Shown here: in pieces, positions 17,603 to 26,444 of the stretch
How positions within the stretch are numbered: the stretch's first letter is position 1
How the letters are laid out: the number at the start of each line of letters is the position of its first letter
Origin: Chthoniobacterales bacterium
Lineage (GTDB): Bacteria; Verrucomicrobiota; Verrucomicrobiia; Chthoniobacterales; JACTMZ01
Direction: 5' to 3'
DNA length: 64,000 nucleotides
Assembly (NCBI GenBank): GCA_014879535.1
Contig: JACSRX010000021.1
Location: 20,173 to 84,172 of the forward strand
Notes under the pieces: generated by a model
Database searches by the model: none
The model's input: only the letters and a program-made list of their open reading frames with translations
What the model was told of the DNA's origin: nothing
Program-made: the position numbers and the translations under genes

Positions 17603-18666
17603 CGCTCGAGGAACTGCGCGCCAAGATCGATGCGGTGGACGACCGCCTGTTGGATCTCCTCCGCGAACGCGCCGACTTGGTGACGGAAGTGGGGGGGATC
17701 AAGGGAAGGACCGGTGAATCCTATTATGCCCCCGAGCGGGAGGAGGACCTTCTCCGGCGCCTGGCACAGGCCAACAAAAGCCGTCTCCCCGAATCGTCGC
17801 TGCGCGCGATCTACCGCGAGATCCTGTCGTCGATGAGGGCGCTCGAACAGTCGATCACCGTGGCTTACCTCGGTCCACCGACGACGTTCAGCCACCAGGC
17901 GGCGGCACGCCATTTCGGCACGGCGGTGCGCCTGCTGGCAGAACGGAGCATCGGCGAGGTGTTTGAGGCGGTCGAGCGCGGACGCGCCCAATACGGGGTG
18001 GTGCCGGTGGAAAATTCCCTCGAGGGCGCGGTGAGTGCAACACTCGACCGCCTGATGGATACCGAGGCAAGGATTTGCGCCCAGATATTTCTTCCGGTGG
18101 AGTTGAACCTGCTCGGCAAAGGTCCGCTGGAAGGCGTGCGAAAGGTTTATTCGCACCCGCAGCCGTTCGGGCAATCCCGCCGGTGGCTGAACGAGCATCT
18201 TCCGGGTGCGGAGTTCGTGGAAGTTTCCAGCACCGCAAAGGCGGCTGAGTTGGCGGCCAAGGAGGCGGGGGTTGCCGCCATTGCAGGGGCGATGGCCGGC
18301 GAGGAGTTCGGGCTGCCCGTCCTTGCAAGATCCATCCAGGATGCCGCCAGCAATGTGACGCGTTTTTTCGTCATCGGGCAGCGGCCGGCTCGCCCCTCAA
18401 GCCGGGACAAGACATCGGTGATGTTCGCCGTCAAGGACCAGCCGGGAGCCTTGGCGCGCGCACTGGAGCCGTTCGAGAAGGCCGGGATCAGCCTGACAAG
18501 GATCGAAAGCCGCCCATCGAAGAGGCGGCCTTGGGAGTATTATTTCTTCGCCGATTTTGCCGGGCATGCGGAAGATTCCGAAGTGGCCCGTGCGTTGGCG
18601 GGGTTGTCAGAGGTATGTTCGTTCACGCGCATCTTGGGCAGCTATCCGGATGCCCCCGCGGCCTGA
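17599..18666 (+). CDS. pheA: Chorismate mutase / prephenate dehydratase (P-protein)
   Basis: A 355-residue bifunctional enzyme of phenylalanine synthesis. Residues 1-85 form the chorismate mutase domain (MTLEELRAKIDAVDDRLLDLL). Residues 92-270 form the prephenate dehydratase, with YLGPPTTFSHQAA, VVPVENSLEGAV and the catalytic TRF in NVTRFFVIG. Residues 275-350 form the ACT domain, with the phenylalanine-binding ESRPS motif (LTRIESRPSKRRPWEYYFF), so feedback inhibition by phenylalanine is expected. The ATG at 17599 is favoured over a longer upstream frame because the mutase domain starts exactly there and it overlaps the scpB stop. Confidence 0.95.
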   Translation: MTLEELRAKIDAVDDRLLDLLRERADLVTEVGGIKGRTGESYYAPEREEDLLRRLAQANKSRLPESSLRAIYREILSSMRALEQSITVAYLGPPTTFSHQAAARHFGTAVRLLAERSIGEVFEAVERGRAQYGVVPVENSLEGAVSATLDRLMDTEARICAQIFLPVELNLLGKGPLEGVRKVYSHPQPFGQSRRWLNEHLPGAEFVEVSSTAKAAELAAKEAGVAAIAGAMAGEEFGLPVLARSIQDAASNVTRFFVIGQRPARPSSRDKTSVMFAVKDQPGALARALEPFEKAGISLTRIESRPSKRRPWEYYFFADFAGHAEDSEVARALAGLSEVCSFTRILGSYPDAPAA

Positions 18667-18724
18667 TCAAGGCACACGGCGGATTGCGCACGGGGATGGG
18701 GCCTGCTAATCTCGCAGTTCCGTC

Positions 18725-20239
18725 GTGAAAACCGAAAAAGACCTCCCCCCCGCCAAGAGAACCACGTATCTCAAGTCGCTGAGCGCATTGGAGATGGGCA
18801 ATCATTCCCTGGTTGTCTCGCTGCTCCAACCGCTTGTGCTCGAGGAGCCGGAATTCTTCGCCGGTCGCAAACTTTTGCGGGAGGCGCAGCTGCTTCGCTC
18901 ACGCGGCAAATCGGGGGGATTCCTCGGGCGCTCGGGTGCGGGATTGAGTCTGGGCAAGAGCAAGGCCCAGAAGTGCATCGAGGCGGCCGACTTTGCCGGG
19001 GCGATTTCCGCGGCGGAAAAGGCGCTTGAGAACGATCCGACCAGCCCGCAGGCCAACAAGGACCTTTTCGAGGCTGCGGAGGCCTTGGCAAGCAAGGAAC
19101 GTGAAGCGGTGGCCCCGGTTGAGGCGGAATACGAAGCGGCACCCGAGGGTGATGCCAAGGTGGAGGCAGCGCGCAAACTGCAGTCTGCCAGCAAGAAGCT
19201 GCAAGCCTATGAGGCGATTGCAAGGTTCGCCCTTGAGACCATCGGCCTCGATCCCAAAAACACCAAAGCGAAGCACGAGCTGGGTGATTACCTCATGGGC
19301 ATCGAGGAATTCGAGGAAGCGTCGAAAGTTTTCGAGGAAATCCTCCGCAAGAACCCACTGGACCTCGAGGCGCGGGACCGCTCCAAGGAGGCTGCCGCGC
19401 GCCGCTCGATGCAGAGGGGACGCCTCGACAAATCGTCGTTCTCCGATCTTGTCAAACAGAGGCAGGTCGCGGCGGCGTCCGGGGAGGACAAAGTGGCCAC
19501 GGCGTCGGAATCCCCGGAGGATCTGGCGCGCCAAATCTACGAGGCGCACGAGGCAGGATCGCCGGATCGCGAGGCGGCGCGCAAGCTGGCCGACCTGTAT
19601 TTCAACCGGGACGACTTCGAGAACGCCCTCCAGTATTACCGTTACCTCTCCGCGCTCGCCAACGAGACAGATCCCGGTCTGTTGCGCAAGATCAGCGACG
19701 TGGAAGTCCGTCAGATTTCACGCACCATCTCCGAGAAGGAGTCGGCGCTCGAGGCGCTTGCGCCGGATGATCCCGCGGCATCCGGCCTGCGGGAGGAGTT
19801 GACGGAGCTCCGCCGCGACAAGGCCGAGCACATGCTGGACGAGGCGCGGAAGCGCGTGGAACGCAACCCGACGGATCTGCAATACCGTTTCGAGCTCGGA
19901 GAGCAACTGGTGCTTGCGGCACACTACAAGGAGGCCGTTCCCGAACTCCAGAAGGCCCGAAGCAATCCCAACACGCGCACCAGGGCCCTCAATCTTCTCG
20001 GGAAATGCTACACCGAGCGCGGCATGTTGGATTTGGCGTCCAAGACGCTTGAGACTGCAGCCGCCGAAATTCCCGGGATGGACGGCACAAAAAAGGATAT
20101 CACCTACAACCTTGGCCTTGTTTACGAGCGCATGGGGGACAAGGCGAAATACCTCGAGTGCATGAAGCAGATTTACGAGGTCGATTACGGCTACCTCGAT
20201 GTGGCCGAGCGTGTCGAGTCGTCCTACACCACCGAGTGA
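18725..20239 (+). CDS. TPR-repeat protein of unknown function
   Basis: A 504-residue soluble protein built from TPR-type helical pairs with no signal peptide or membrane helix. The N-terminal region is basic (LPPAKRTTYLKSLSALEMGNH), then AQKCIEAADFAGAISAAEKALENDP and several further repeats follow, with a coiled-coil stretch around residues 330-375. The C-terminal repeats contain GKCYTERGMLDLASKTLETA and YNLGLVYERMGDKAKYLECM. The start is a GTG at 18725. It could be a scaffold for a cytoplasmic assembly. I have no specific function to offer. Its 3' end lies 13 bases from the end of nuoN, on the opposite strand. Confidence 0.7.
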   Translation: MKTEKDLPPAKRTTYLKSLSALEMGNHSLVVSLLQPLVLEEPEFFAGRKLLREAQLLRSRGKSGGFLGRSGAGLSLGKSKAQKCIEAADFAGAISAAEKALENDPTSPQANKDLFEAAEALASKEREAVAPVEAEYEAAPEGDAKVEAARKLQSASKKLQAYEAIARFALETIGLDPKNTKAKHELGDYLMGIEEFEEASKVFEEILRKNPLDLEARDRSKEAAARRSMQRGRLDKSSFSDLVKQRQVAAASGEDKVATASESPEDLARQIYEAHEAGSPDREAARKLADLYFNRDDFENALQYYRYLSALANETDPGLLRKISDVEVRQISRTISEKESALEALAPDDPAASGLREELTELRRDKAEHMLDEARKRVERNPTDLQYRFELGEQLVLAAHYKEAVPELQKARSNPNTRTRALNLLGKCYTERGMLDLASKTLETAAAEIPGMDGTKKDITYNLGLVYERMGDKAKYLECMKQIYEVDYGYLDVAERVESSYTTE

Positions 20240-20252
20240 ATCGGGGGAGCGT

Positions 20253-21704
20253 TTATCGCAGCAACGCCAGCAACGGGGCGGGGTAGACGCCGAGCCAGAT
20301 GATCAGCGCGCAGAGTGTGGCGATGGTGATCTTGGCCAATCCGCCGACCTCGATCTCGGGGGCCCCGGGGTCTGCCGGCTGCTGCCAATACATCGCGCGG
20401 ACCACTTTCAGGTAGTAGTAGAATCCGGCAGCGACGGTGACCACGCCGAGCGCGACCAACAGGTAATGCTCCTGCCGGAAGGCGCATTCGAAGATGAAGA
20501 GCTTGCCGAGGAAACCGGCGGTGAGGGGGAGTCCGGCGAGGGAAAGCATGGCCAGCAACATGCCGAAGGCGAGGTGAGGGGCGCGCCTGCCGAGTCCGGC
20601 AAAATCGGAGATGTCGTCGCCGCCGGTGGCCTTGGCCACGACGATCATCACGAGGAAAGCGAGCATCGTCATGAGCAGGTAGGCGCCGAGGTAGAAAAGG
20701 ATGGCGATCCCGGCGAACGGGGCGCCGATCGAGGCCACGCCCAGCAACAGGTAACCGGCATGACCGATGCTGGAATAGGCGAGGAGGCGCTTGAGGTTCG
20801 ATTGCGGGATGGCTGCCAGGTTTCCGAAAACCATCGTGGCACCTGCCAGGACGGCCACCAGTGGGAGGATTTTCGCCTGGAGTTCCGGCACGATGACGAA
20901 CGTCTGGAAGACGCGCAGCAGGACGATGAAGCCGGCGGCCTTGGATGCGGTGGAGAGGAAGGCGGTGACCGGCGTGGGGGCGCCCTGGTAAACATCAGGA
21001 ACCCAGAATTGGAACGGCGCCGCGGCGATTTTGAATCCGAGGGCGATGAGGACGAGGCCGAAGCCGAAAAGGAGGGCCGGCGCGACGGCATGGTCGAGGG
21101 TCGGAAGGGCGCGCGCGATCTCGGGGAGATTCGTATGCCCGGTCACGCCGAAGATCCACGTGATGCCGTAAACGAGGAAACCGGTGGAGAGGGCGCCGAG
21201 CACGAGGTATTTGGTTCCGGCCTCGAGGCTGTCCCGGTTGCGGCGCAGGTAGGAAACGAGGATGTAGAAGCTGATGGTGACCAGTTCCAGCGAGACGAAG
21301 ATCATCACGAAATCCTTCGCGGAAGCCATCCACATTAGACCGGCGCATGTGAAGACCGGGATCGTGTAAAACTCGCCGAGGCCGGCGCCCCGCCGTTCGG
21401 AGGGGAGGTTGGCCTCGACCGTCGGCGCGTATTCGAGGGCCATGACCAGGAAGATGATGGTGGCCAAGAGGGAGAGCTGCTTGAGGAAGATGGCCAGTAA
21501 ATCGGCGCTGTAGAATCTGGCGTAGGGTGCCGCGGCGTCCATCGCCGCGGGGTTGACGAAAAACGTGGCTGCGAGCACGGCGAGCAGTCCCAGGATGCCG
21601 AGGCCGGCGATGCCCCGCCTGGAACCGGCGCCGGAGAACGCCTCGGCCATGAGCATCACGATGCCCAGGACGACGACGGAGACTTCGAGGTAAAGCGGGT
21701 TCAT
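20253..21704 (-). CDS. nuoN: NADH-quinone oxidoreductase subunit N
   Basis: A 483-residue, multi-helix proton-pumping subunit of complex I, homologous to the Mrp antiporter. It shows the conserved IFVSLELVTISFYILVSYLRR with the key glutamate in the fifth helix, GTKYLVLGALSTGFLVYG, and PFQFWVPDVYQGAPTPVTAFLSTASKAAGF with the lysine of the pump. The ATG at 21704 overlaps the nuoM stop (21701). It is the last gene of the minus-strand nuo run, and its stop is 13 bases from the convergent TPR gene. Confidence 0.93.
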   Translation of the reverse strand: MNPLYLEVSVVVLGIVMLMAEAFSGAGSRRGIAGLGILGLLAVLAATFFVNPAAMDAAAPYARFYSADLLAIFLKQLSLLATIIFLVMALEYAPTVEANLPSERRGAGLGEFYTIPVFTCAGLMWMASAKDFVMIFVSLELVTISFYILVSYLRRNRDSLEAGTKYLVLGALSTGFLVYGITWIFGVTGHTNLPEIARALPTLDHAVAPALLFGFGLVLIALGFKIAAAPFQFWVPDVYQGAPTPVTAFLSTASKAAGFIVLLRVFQTFVIVPELQAKILPLVAVLAGATMVFGNLAAIPQSNLKRLLAYSSIGHAGYLLLGVASIGAPFAGIAILFYLGAYLLMTMLAFLVMIVVAKATGGDDISDFAGLGRRAPHLAFGMLLAMLSLAGLPLTAGFLGKLFIFECAFRQEHYLLVALGVVTVAAGFYYYLKVVRAMYWQQPADPGAPEIEVGGLAKITIATLCALIIWLGVYPAPLLALLR

Positions 21705-23176
21705 TGCGGCAGGTAGGCGAAGACCGGGTTGAGGTATTCGAGCAGCAGTCCGGGACGGAATCCGGTGACCAGCAGTGCGGCGAGGAGAAGGATGATCGCC
21801 CAGCGCGAACCGGCTGAGATATCCGCGATCTCATCCTTCACGGCGGTGCCACGGCCTCCCCAGAACACGCGCCGGTAGGCGCGGAGCATGTAAACGGCGG
21901 AGATCACGACGCCCCAGAGGGCGAGTGCTGTCGCGGTTTGGAACCAGTTGAAGCAGCCGGTTGCACCGCGGGCGAAGGCGCCGAAGAAAATGAGGATTTC
22001 CCCGGCGAAGGACGAGAAGCCGGGCAGCCCGACCGAGGCCATGGCGGCGAAACCGAAGAGGAGTCCGAGTTTCGGCGTGATGCCGGCCATGCCGCCGAGT
22101 TCGGAGAACTCGAGCGTCCCGGTGCGCCGCGCGATTTCGCCGCACAGGGCGAAGAGCGCGGCGATCGTGAGGCCGTGGGCGAACATCATCAGCGCCATGC
22201 CGCCGAGCCCGAGCTGGTTGAGGGCAGCAAGGCCGAGAAATGCGTAGCCCATGTGCATCACGCTCGAATAACCGAGCATGAGGTTGAGGCGCTTCTGGGC
22301 GATGGTGACGAAGCCGACGTAGAGGATGTTGCCGAGGAGAAGGACGAGGAGCAGATGGGCGAACTGCTGGATCTCCGCAGGGAAGATCGGAACGGCGAGC
22401 CGGAGGAGGCCGTAAAGGCCGAATTTCTTGAGCACCCCGGCATGGAGCATGGCGGCCGGGGCCGGGGCGGAGGCGTAGGCCTCGGGTGCCCATGTGTGGA
22501 AGGGGAAGAGGGCGATAAGGATTCCGAAACCGAAAAGCAGCAGCAGGTAAACGGCAGGCCCCGGGGAGAGGAGGCCCGCATAACCGAGCTGCTGGAGCAT
22601 GCGGATGTCGAGGCTGCGCAGGTTGTCGGGCGCCGCGAGCCAGAGGCCGATGAGGCCGAGCAGGAGGATGAAACTGCCGAAGGCGAGGTAGATGGTCACT
22701 TTCCACGCGATGCGCTGGCGCTCGCCAGAACCCCAGATTCCGATGAGCAGGAACGTGGGGATGAGGGCCAGCTCGTGGAAGGCGTAGAAGAAGAAGAGGT
22801 CGATCGAGGCGAACGCGCCGACCGCGCCGACCGAGATGAAAAGCAGGCATGCGTAGAACATGCCCTCCTGCTTCTCGATTTTCGGGGTGACCCAGACGGC
22901 GGCGAAAGTCACCAGCGTGCAGAGCAGCAGGAGAACGAGGCTGAGCCCGTCCACACCGAGCGAAAAGCTGATCCCGTAGGCGGCGAACAGCGGGTTTTCG
23001 CTCACGAACTGGAAGCCGCCGATGGCTTGGTTGTAGGAGGCCAGCAGGTAAAGGCTGAGCAGGAGGTTGGCCCCCGCGCCGAAGATCGAGATGCGGCGCG
23101 GCGCAGCCCCGGCCATGCAGAACAACGCCGTGACCAGGGGGATCAGGATGAGCGAGAGGAGCGGGCTCGGGGTCAT
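21701..23176 (-). CDS. nuoM: NADH-quinone oxidoreductase subunit M
   Basis: A 491-residue antiporter-like subunit of complex I with 14 predicted helices. The conserved AFHELALIPTFLLIGIWG carries the essential helix-5 glutamate, and PFHTWAPEAYASAPAPAAMLHAGVLKKFGLYG has the pump lysines. Length fits the family (about 490-510). It sits between nuoL and nuoN, ATG overlapping by a few bases, so the order is the usual L-M-N. Confidence 0.95.
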   Translation of the reverse strand: MTPSPLLSLILIPLVTALFCMAGAAPRRISIFGAGANLLLSLYLLASYNQAIGGFQFVSENPLFAAYGISFSLGVDGLSLVLLLLCTLVTFAAVWVTPKIEKQEGMFYACLLFISVGAVGAFASIDLFFFYAFHELALIPTFLLIGIWGSGERQRIAWKVTIYLAFGSFILLLGLIGLWLAAPDNLRSLDIRMLQQLGYAGLLSPGPAVYLLLLFGFGILIALFPFHTWAPEAYASAPAPAAMLHAGVLKKFGLYGLLRLAVPIFPAEIQQFAHLLLVLLLGNILYVGFVTIAQKRLNLMLGYSSVMHMGYAFLGLAALNQLGLGGMALMMFAHGLTIAALFALCGEIARRTGTLEFSELGGMAGITPKLGLLFGFAAMASVGLPGFSSFAGEILIFFGAFARGATGCFNWFQTATALALWGVVISAVYMLRAYRRVFWGGRGTAVKDEIADISAGSRWAIILLLAALLVTGFRPGLLLEYLNPVFAYLPQ

Positions 23177-23178
23177 GG

Positions 23179-24993
23179 TCAGCGGAAAACGAGGAAGTAG
23201 AGCACGGCGACCACGCCAGCCCCGAAGAAGAAGGCGTAGGCCTGCAGGTTCCCGACTTGGAGCAGGCGAAGGACGTAGCCTGCAGCCCAGACGGTGCGCG
23301 CCGCGCCTGTGGCGAACACGCCGTCAATGATCCACCGGTCGAACCATGAGCTGAGCACGGCCAGTCCGCCCTGCACGCGGGCGACGAGCCAGTCGTAGAA
23401 GTTGTCGATGTAGAGCCGGTTGGCGAAAAGCGGGATGCGCACGGGGTCCTTGGCGGGCCCGCGCAGGTAGAGCAGCGCGGCCAAGACGGCGCCGGCACCG
23501 AGGAAGGCGAGGATGATGGTGTGGGCGGCCGCGGGCGCGCCGGCATGGGGCATCTCCTCGAAGAAGAACCTGCGGAACCACGGGTAACCCGCGATGACCG
23601 CGGGCACGGCGAGGATGACGAGGGGGAGCGTCATCACCAGCGGCGATTCCTTGGCGTGCTCCGCGTGTTCGCCGCGGGGGCGCCCGAGGAACACCACGAA
23701 GAGAAGGCGGAAGGTGTAAATGGCGGTGAGGAAGACCGCCGAGGCCGTCACCCAGAATCCGGCGCGGTTGTTCATCCACGCCCACTCGATGATGTTGTCC
23801 TTGCTGAAGGAGCCGCTGAAAAACGGCGTGCCGGCAAGGGCGAGTCCGCCGGCCAGCATGCACAGTGCGGTCACCGGCATGCGGCGCAAAAGACCGCCCA
23901 TCTTCCAGATGTCCTGCTCGTGGTGCAGGGCGATGATCACCGAGCCGGCGCAGAGGAAGAGCAGGCACTTGAAGAACGCGTGGGTGAAGAGGTGGAACAT
24001 CGCGGCATCCGCCGTGGAGGCGACGCCGATGCCGACGACCATGTAGCCGAGCTGCGAGATGGTGGAATAGGCGAGGATGCGCTTGATGTCGTCCTGCTGC
24101 GTGGCCATGAGCCCGGCGGCGAAGCAGGTGACGGCACCGATCCACAGGATGACCTCGCGCACGACCTCCGGGGCGGCGAGCAGGACGGGGAAGATGCGGG
24201 CGAGCATGTAAACGCCCGCGGCGACCATGGTGGCGGCGTGGAGGAGGGAGGAGACGGGCGTCGGGCCCTCCATCGAGTTCGGAAGCCACACGTGCAGCGG
24301 CATCTGGGCGGATTTGCCGATGGTGCCGCAGAAGACGAGGAGGCATGCGGCGGTGAGGTAGCCTGGATGGAGGGTCACCGAGGAAAGGTTGGCCTCCACG
24401 GCGGAGAAAACGACCGAGCCGGTCGCCAGCCAGAGCATGAGGATGCCGAGCATGAAGCCGAAGTCGCCGACACGGTTGACAAGGAACGCCTGCTTGCCGG
24501 CATCGGCGGCGGAGTTCTTGCGGAAGTAATGCCCGATGAGGATGTAGGAGCTGACGCCGACCAGTTCCCAGAAGATGAACATCATCACGAAGTTGTCGGC
24601 GAGGACGATGCCGAGCATCGAGAAGAGGAAGAGGCACAGTGCCGCGTAGTAGCGGGGGATGCCCTCGTCGCCCCGCATGTAACCGGCGGAGTAGATGAAG
24701 ACCAGCGTGGCGATCGAGGTGACGACCACGAGCATGACGCGGCTGAGGTTGTCGAGGATGATCCCGATCGGAACAGAGAACACTCCCGGGATTTCAATCC
24801 ACGGGATCTGCGCGGTGACGGTCAGCGACGGATCGAGGAAGACGCGCCACGAGAGGAAGCATGCGAGGACCGCAGCGACCACGGCGATGGAGCCCGCGGC
24901 GGTGGGTCTCCGGGAGAAGACGAAGAGGATCACCCCGGCCGCGGCGAGCGGGGTGAAGAGGATGATCCAAGGATACAGCTGCGGGTCCATCAC
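23179..24993 (-). CDS. nuoL: NADH-quinone oxidoreductase subunit L
   Basis: A 604-residue antiporter-like subunit that forms the distal end of the complex I membrane arm and carries the long lateral helix. Conserved pieces are FIFWELVGVSSYILIGHYF, PLHVWLPNSMEGPTPVSSLLHAATMVAAGVYML (with the pump lysine region) and HAFFKCLLFLCAGSVIIALHHEQDIWKMGG. The C-terminal part (residues 540-604) fits the amphipathic lateral helix region. It follows nuoK with a 3-base gap. Confidence 0.95.
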   Translation of the reverse strand: MMDPQLYPWIILFTPLAAAGVILFVFSRRPTAAGSIAVVAAVLACFLSWRVFLDPSLTVTAQIPWIEIPGVFSVPIGIILDNLSRVMLVVVTSIATLVFIYSAGYMRGDEGIPRYYAALCLFLFSMLGIVLADNFVMMFIFWELVGVSSYILIGHYFRKNSAADAGKQAFLVNRVGDFGFMLGILMLWLATGSVVFSAVEANLSSVTLHPGYLTAACLLVFCGTIGKSAQMPLHVWLPNSMEGPTPVSSLLHAATMVAAGVYMLARIFPVLLAAPEVVREVILWIGAVTCFAAGLMATQQDDIKRILAYSTISQLGYMVVGIGVASTADAAMFHLFTHAFFKCLLFLCAGSVIIALHHEQDIWKMGGLLRRMPVTALCMLAGGLALAGTPFFSGSFSKDNIIEWAWMNNRAGFWVTASAVFLTAIYTFRLLFVVFLGRPRGEHAEHAKESPLVMTLPLVILAVPAVIAGYPWFRRFFFEEMPHAGAPAAAHTIILAFLGAGAVLAALLYLRGPAKDPVRIPLFANRLYIDNFYDWLVARVQGGLAVLSSWFDRWIIDGVFATGAARTVWAAGYVLRLLQVGNLQAYAFFFGAGVVAVLYFLVFR

Positions 24994-24996
24994 GGC

Positions 24997-25317
24997 TCAG
25001 AATTTCATCCGGTTGAGATCCTCGACGTGGGTTGTCTGCCGCAGGCGGTAGAGGGCGACGATGATGGCGAGGCCGACGGCCACCTCGGCGGCGGCCACGG
25101 TGATGATGAAGAAGACAAGGACCTGGGCGTTGTAGTCGGGGGCGCCGAAGGCCGTGACCCCGTGCCGGGCGAAGGCGACGAGCGAGAGGTTGGCAGCGTT
25201 GAGCATGAGCTCGAGGCCCATGAAGATGATGAGCAGATTGCGCCGGAGGAGCACGCCGGCGAGGCCGATGGCGAAAAGGAAGCCGCTGACAATCAGGTAG
25301 TCGCCGAGGAGGGGCAT
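24997..25317 (-). CDS. nuoK: NADH-quinone oxidoreductase subunit K
   Basis: A 106-residue subunit with three membrane helices. The conserved [22 protein letters not shown] carries the essential glutamate of the second helix, and [23 protein letters not shown] carries the glutamate of the third. Size matches the family. The ATG at 25317 is six bases after the end of nuoJ, in the normal gene order. Confidence 0.95.
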   Translation of the reverse strand: MPLLGDYLIVSGFLFAIGLAGVLLRRNLLIIFMGLELMLNAANLSLVAFARHGVTAFGAPDYNAQVLVFFIITVAAAEVAVGLAIIVALYRLRQTTHVEDLNRMKF

Positions 25318-25323
25318 GGCTTG

Positions 25324-25827
25324 TCAACGCAGGCTGCGGCGGCTCAGGATGACCACGCCGATGGTGGAGACGAGGAGGAGCACGCCGATGACTTGGAACG
25401 GCAGGTTGAAGTTTCCGAAAAGGGCGACGCCGACCTCGGAAACGTCGGAATAGCCGGTGCGGGCGAGTGCGGGGAAGGACTCGCCGGAGGCGGGAAACGA
25501 CAGGACGATCTGCCCGATGAGGAACACGAAGCCTGCCAGGACCGCGAGTCCGCCGAACACGGCGGCGAGGTTGAGGGTCCGCCGGGCTTCGACCTTGAGA
25601 TCGAGCAGCATGATGATGAAGAGGAAAAGGACCATGACGGCACCGGCGTAAACAAGCACCTGGATGATGCCGATGAAGAAGGCATCGAGTGTCACGTAGA
25701 GACCGGACAGGGCGAGGAAGGACAGGACGAGGCTCATCGCGCTGTTCACCGCGTTGCGGAAGACGACCACGCACACGGCCGAGCCGAGCATCAAAACGGA
25801 TAGAACCCAGAACTGGATGATGAGCAT
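25324..25827 (-). CDS. nuoJ: NADH-quinone oxidoreductase subunit J
   Basis: A 167-residue membrane subunit of complex I with five helices. It contains FRNAVNSAMSLVLSFLALSGLYVTL and VLVYAGAVMVLFLFIIMLLDLK, the conserved fourth-helix stretch. I chose the ATG at 25827 because translation then begins at LIIQFWVLSV, the first helix; an in-frame start at 25941 would add 38 residues with no family match. This choice leaves an 85-base gap to the nuoI stop, unlike the tight spacing of the other nuo genes. Confidence 0.9.
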   Translation of the reverse strand: MLIIQFWVLSVLMLGSAVCVVVFRNAVNSAMSLVLSFLALSGLYVTLDAFFIGIIQVLVYAGAVMVLFLFIIMLLDLKVEARRTLNLAAVFGGLAVLAGFVFLIGQIVLSFPASGESFPALARTGYSDVSEVGVALFGNFNLPFQVIGVLLLVSTIGVVILSRRSLR

Positions 25828-25912
25828 GCGATGGTTTGCGCCGGTGGGCGCCCGGAGCGCCGTCAGTTTCCCCGGAAACCCCCACGCTAAAAGGAAGCGC
25901 GGGCGGTTTCGA

Positions 25913-26443
25913 TCACTTTTTTTCGTTCCACTTGTGGACAAGGCCGTTCATGACGCCGCCCAGTTCGTAGAGTTTCTGCTTGTCGTGGACCATCTCGGCG
26001 CGGGTGAGGCCGGTGATCGAGTAGTCCTTGCGCAGGAAGATGGCCTGTTCCGGGCAGACCTCCTCGCACAGTCCGCAGTAAATGCAGCGGATCATGTCGA
26101 TGTCGAATTTTTCGGGGTATTTCTCGACCTTGCTCCACTGCCGTCCGCCGGGGATTTCGCCGGGTTTGATGGTGATGGCGCGGGGCGGGCAGATGAACTC
26201 GCAGAGCTGGCAGGCGACGCAGCGCTCGCGGTCGTGCTCGTCCTTCACGAGGGTGGGGGCCCCGCGATACCACTCGGGAAGGGCGCTGTCCCATTTCTGC
26301 TCGGGATACTGCATGGTGACCTTCGTTTTCCCGAAGACCGAGTCCATGAAGTGCCTGATGGTGATCCAGAGGCCGCCGAGGAGTGCGGGGAGGTAGGAGC
26401 GCTCGATCAGGCTCAGTTTCGGGCGTTGGACGGTGAGGGCCAT
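25913..26443 (-). CDS. nuoI: NADH-quinone oxidoreductase subunit I (2[4Fe-4S] ferredoxin)
   Basis: A 176-residue peripheral subunit holding clusters N6a and N6b. The two CxxCxxCxxxCP motifs are ERCVACQLCEFICPPRAI and MIRCIYCGLCEEVCPEQAI, all eight cysteines intact. The N-terminal helix region (YLPALLGGLWITIRHFMDS) anchors it to the membrane arm. The start at 26443 is two bases after the end of nuoH. Its presence with H, J, K, L, M and N makes this the membrane-arm half of the operon. Confidence 0.95.
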   Translation of the reverse strand: MALTVQRPKLSLIERSYLPALLGGLWITIRHFMDSVFGKTKVTMQYPEQKWDSALPEWYRGAPTLVKDEHDRERCVACQLCEFICPPRAITIKPGEIPGGRQWSKVEKYPEKFDIDMIRCIYCGLCEEVCPEQAIFLRKDYSITGLTRAEMVHDKQKLYELGGVMNGLVHKWNEKK

Positions 26444-26444
26444 G

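Noticed and set aside
23521..25803. A long plus-strand frame of 760 codons over nuoL, nuoK and nuoJ
   Set aside because: It is antisense to well-conserved complex I genes and has a highly charged, low-complexity composition typical of a GC-rich shadow frame.
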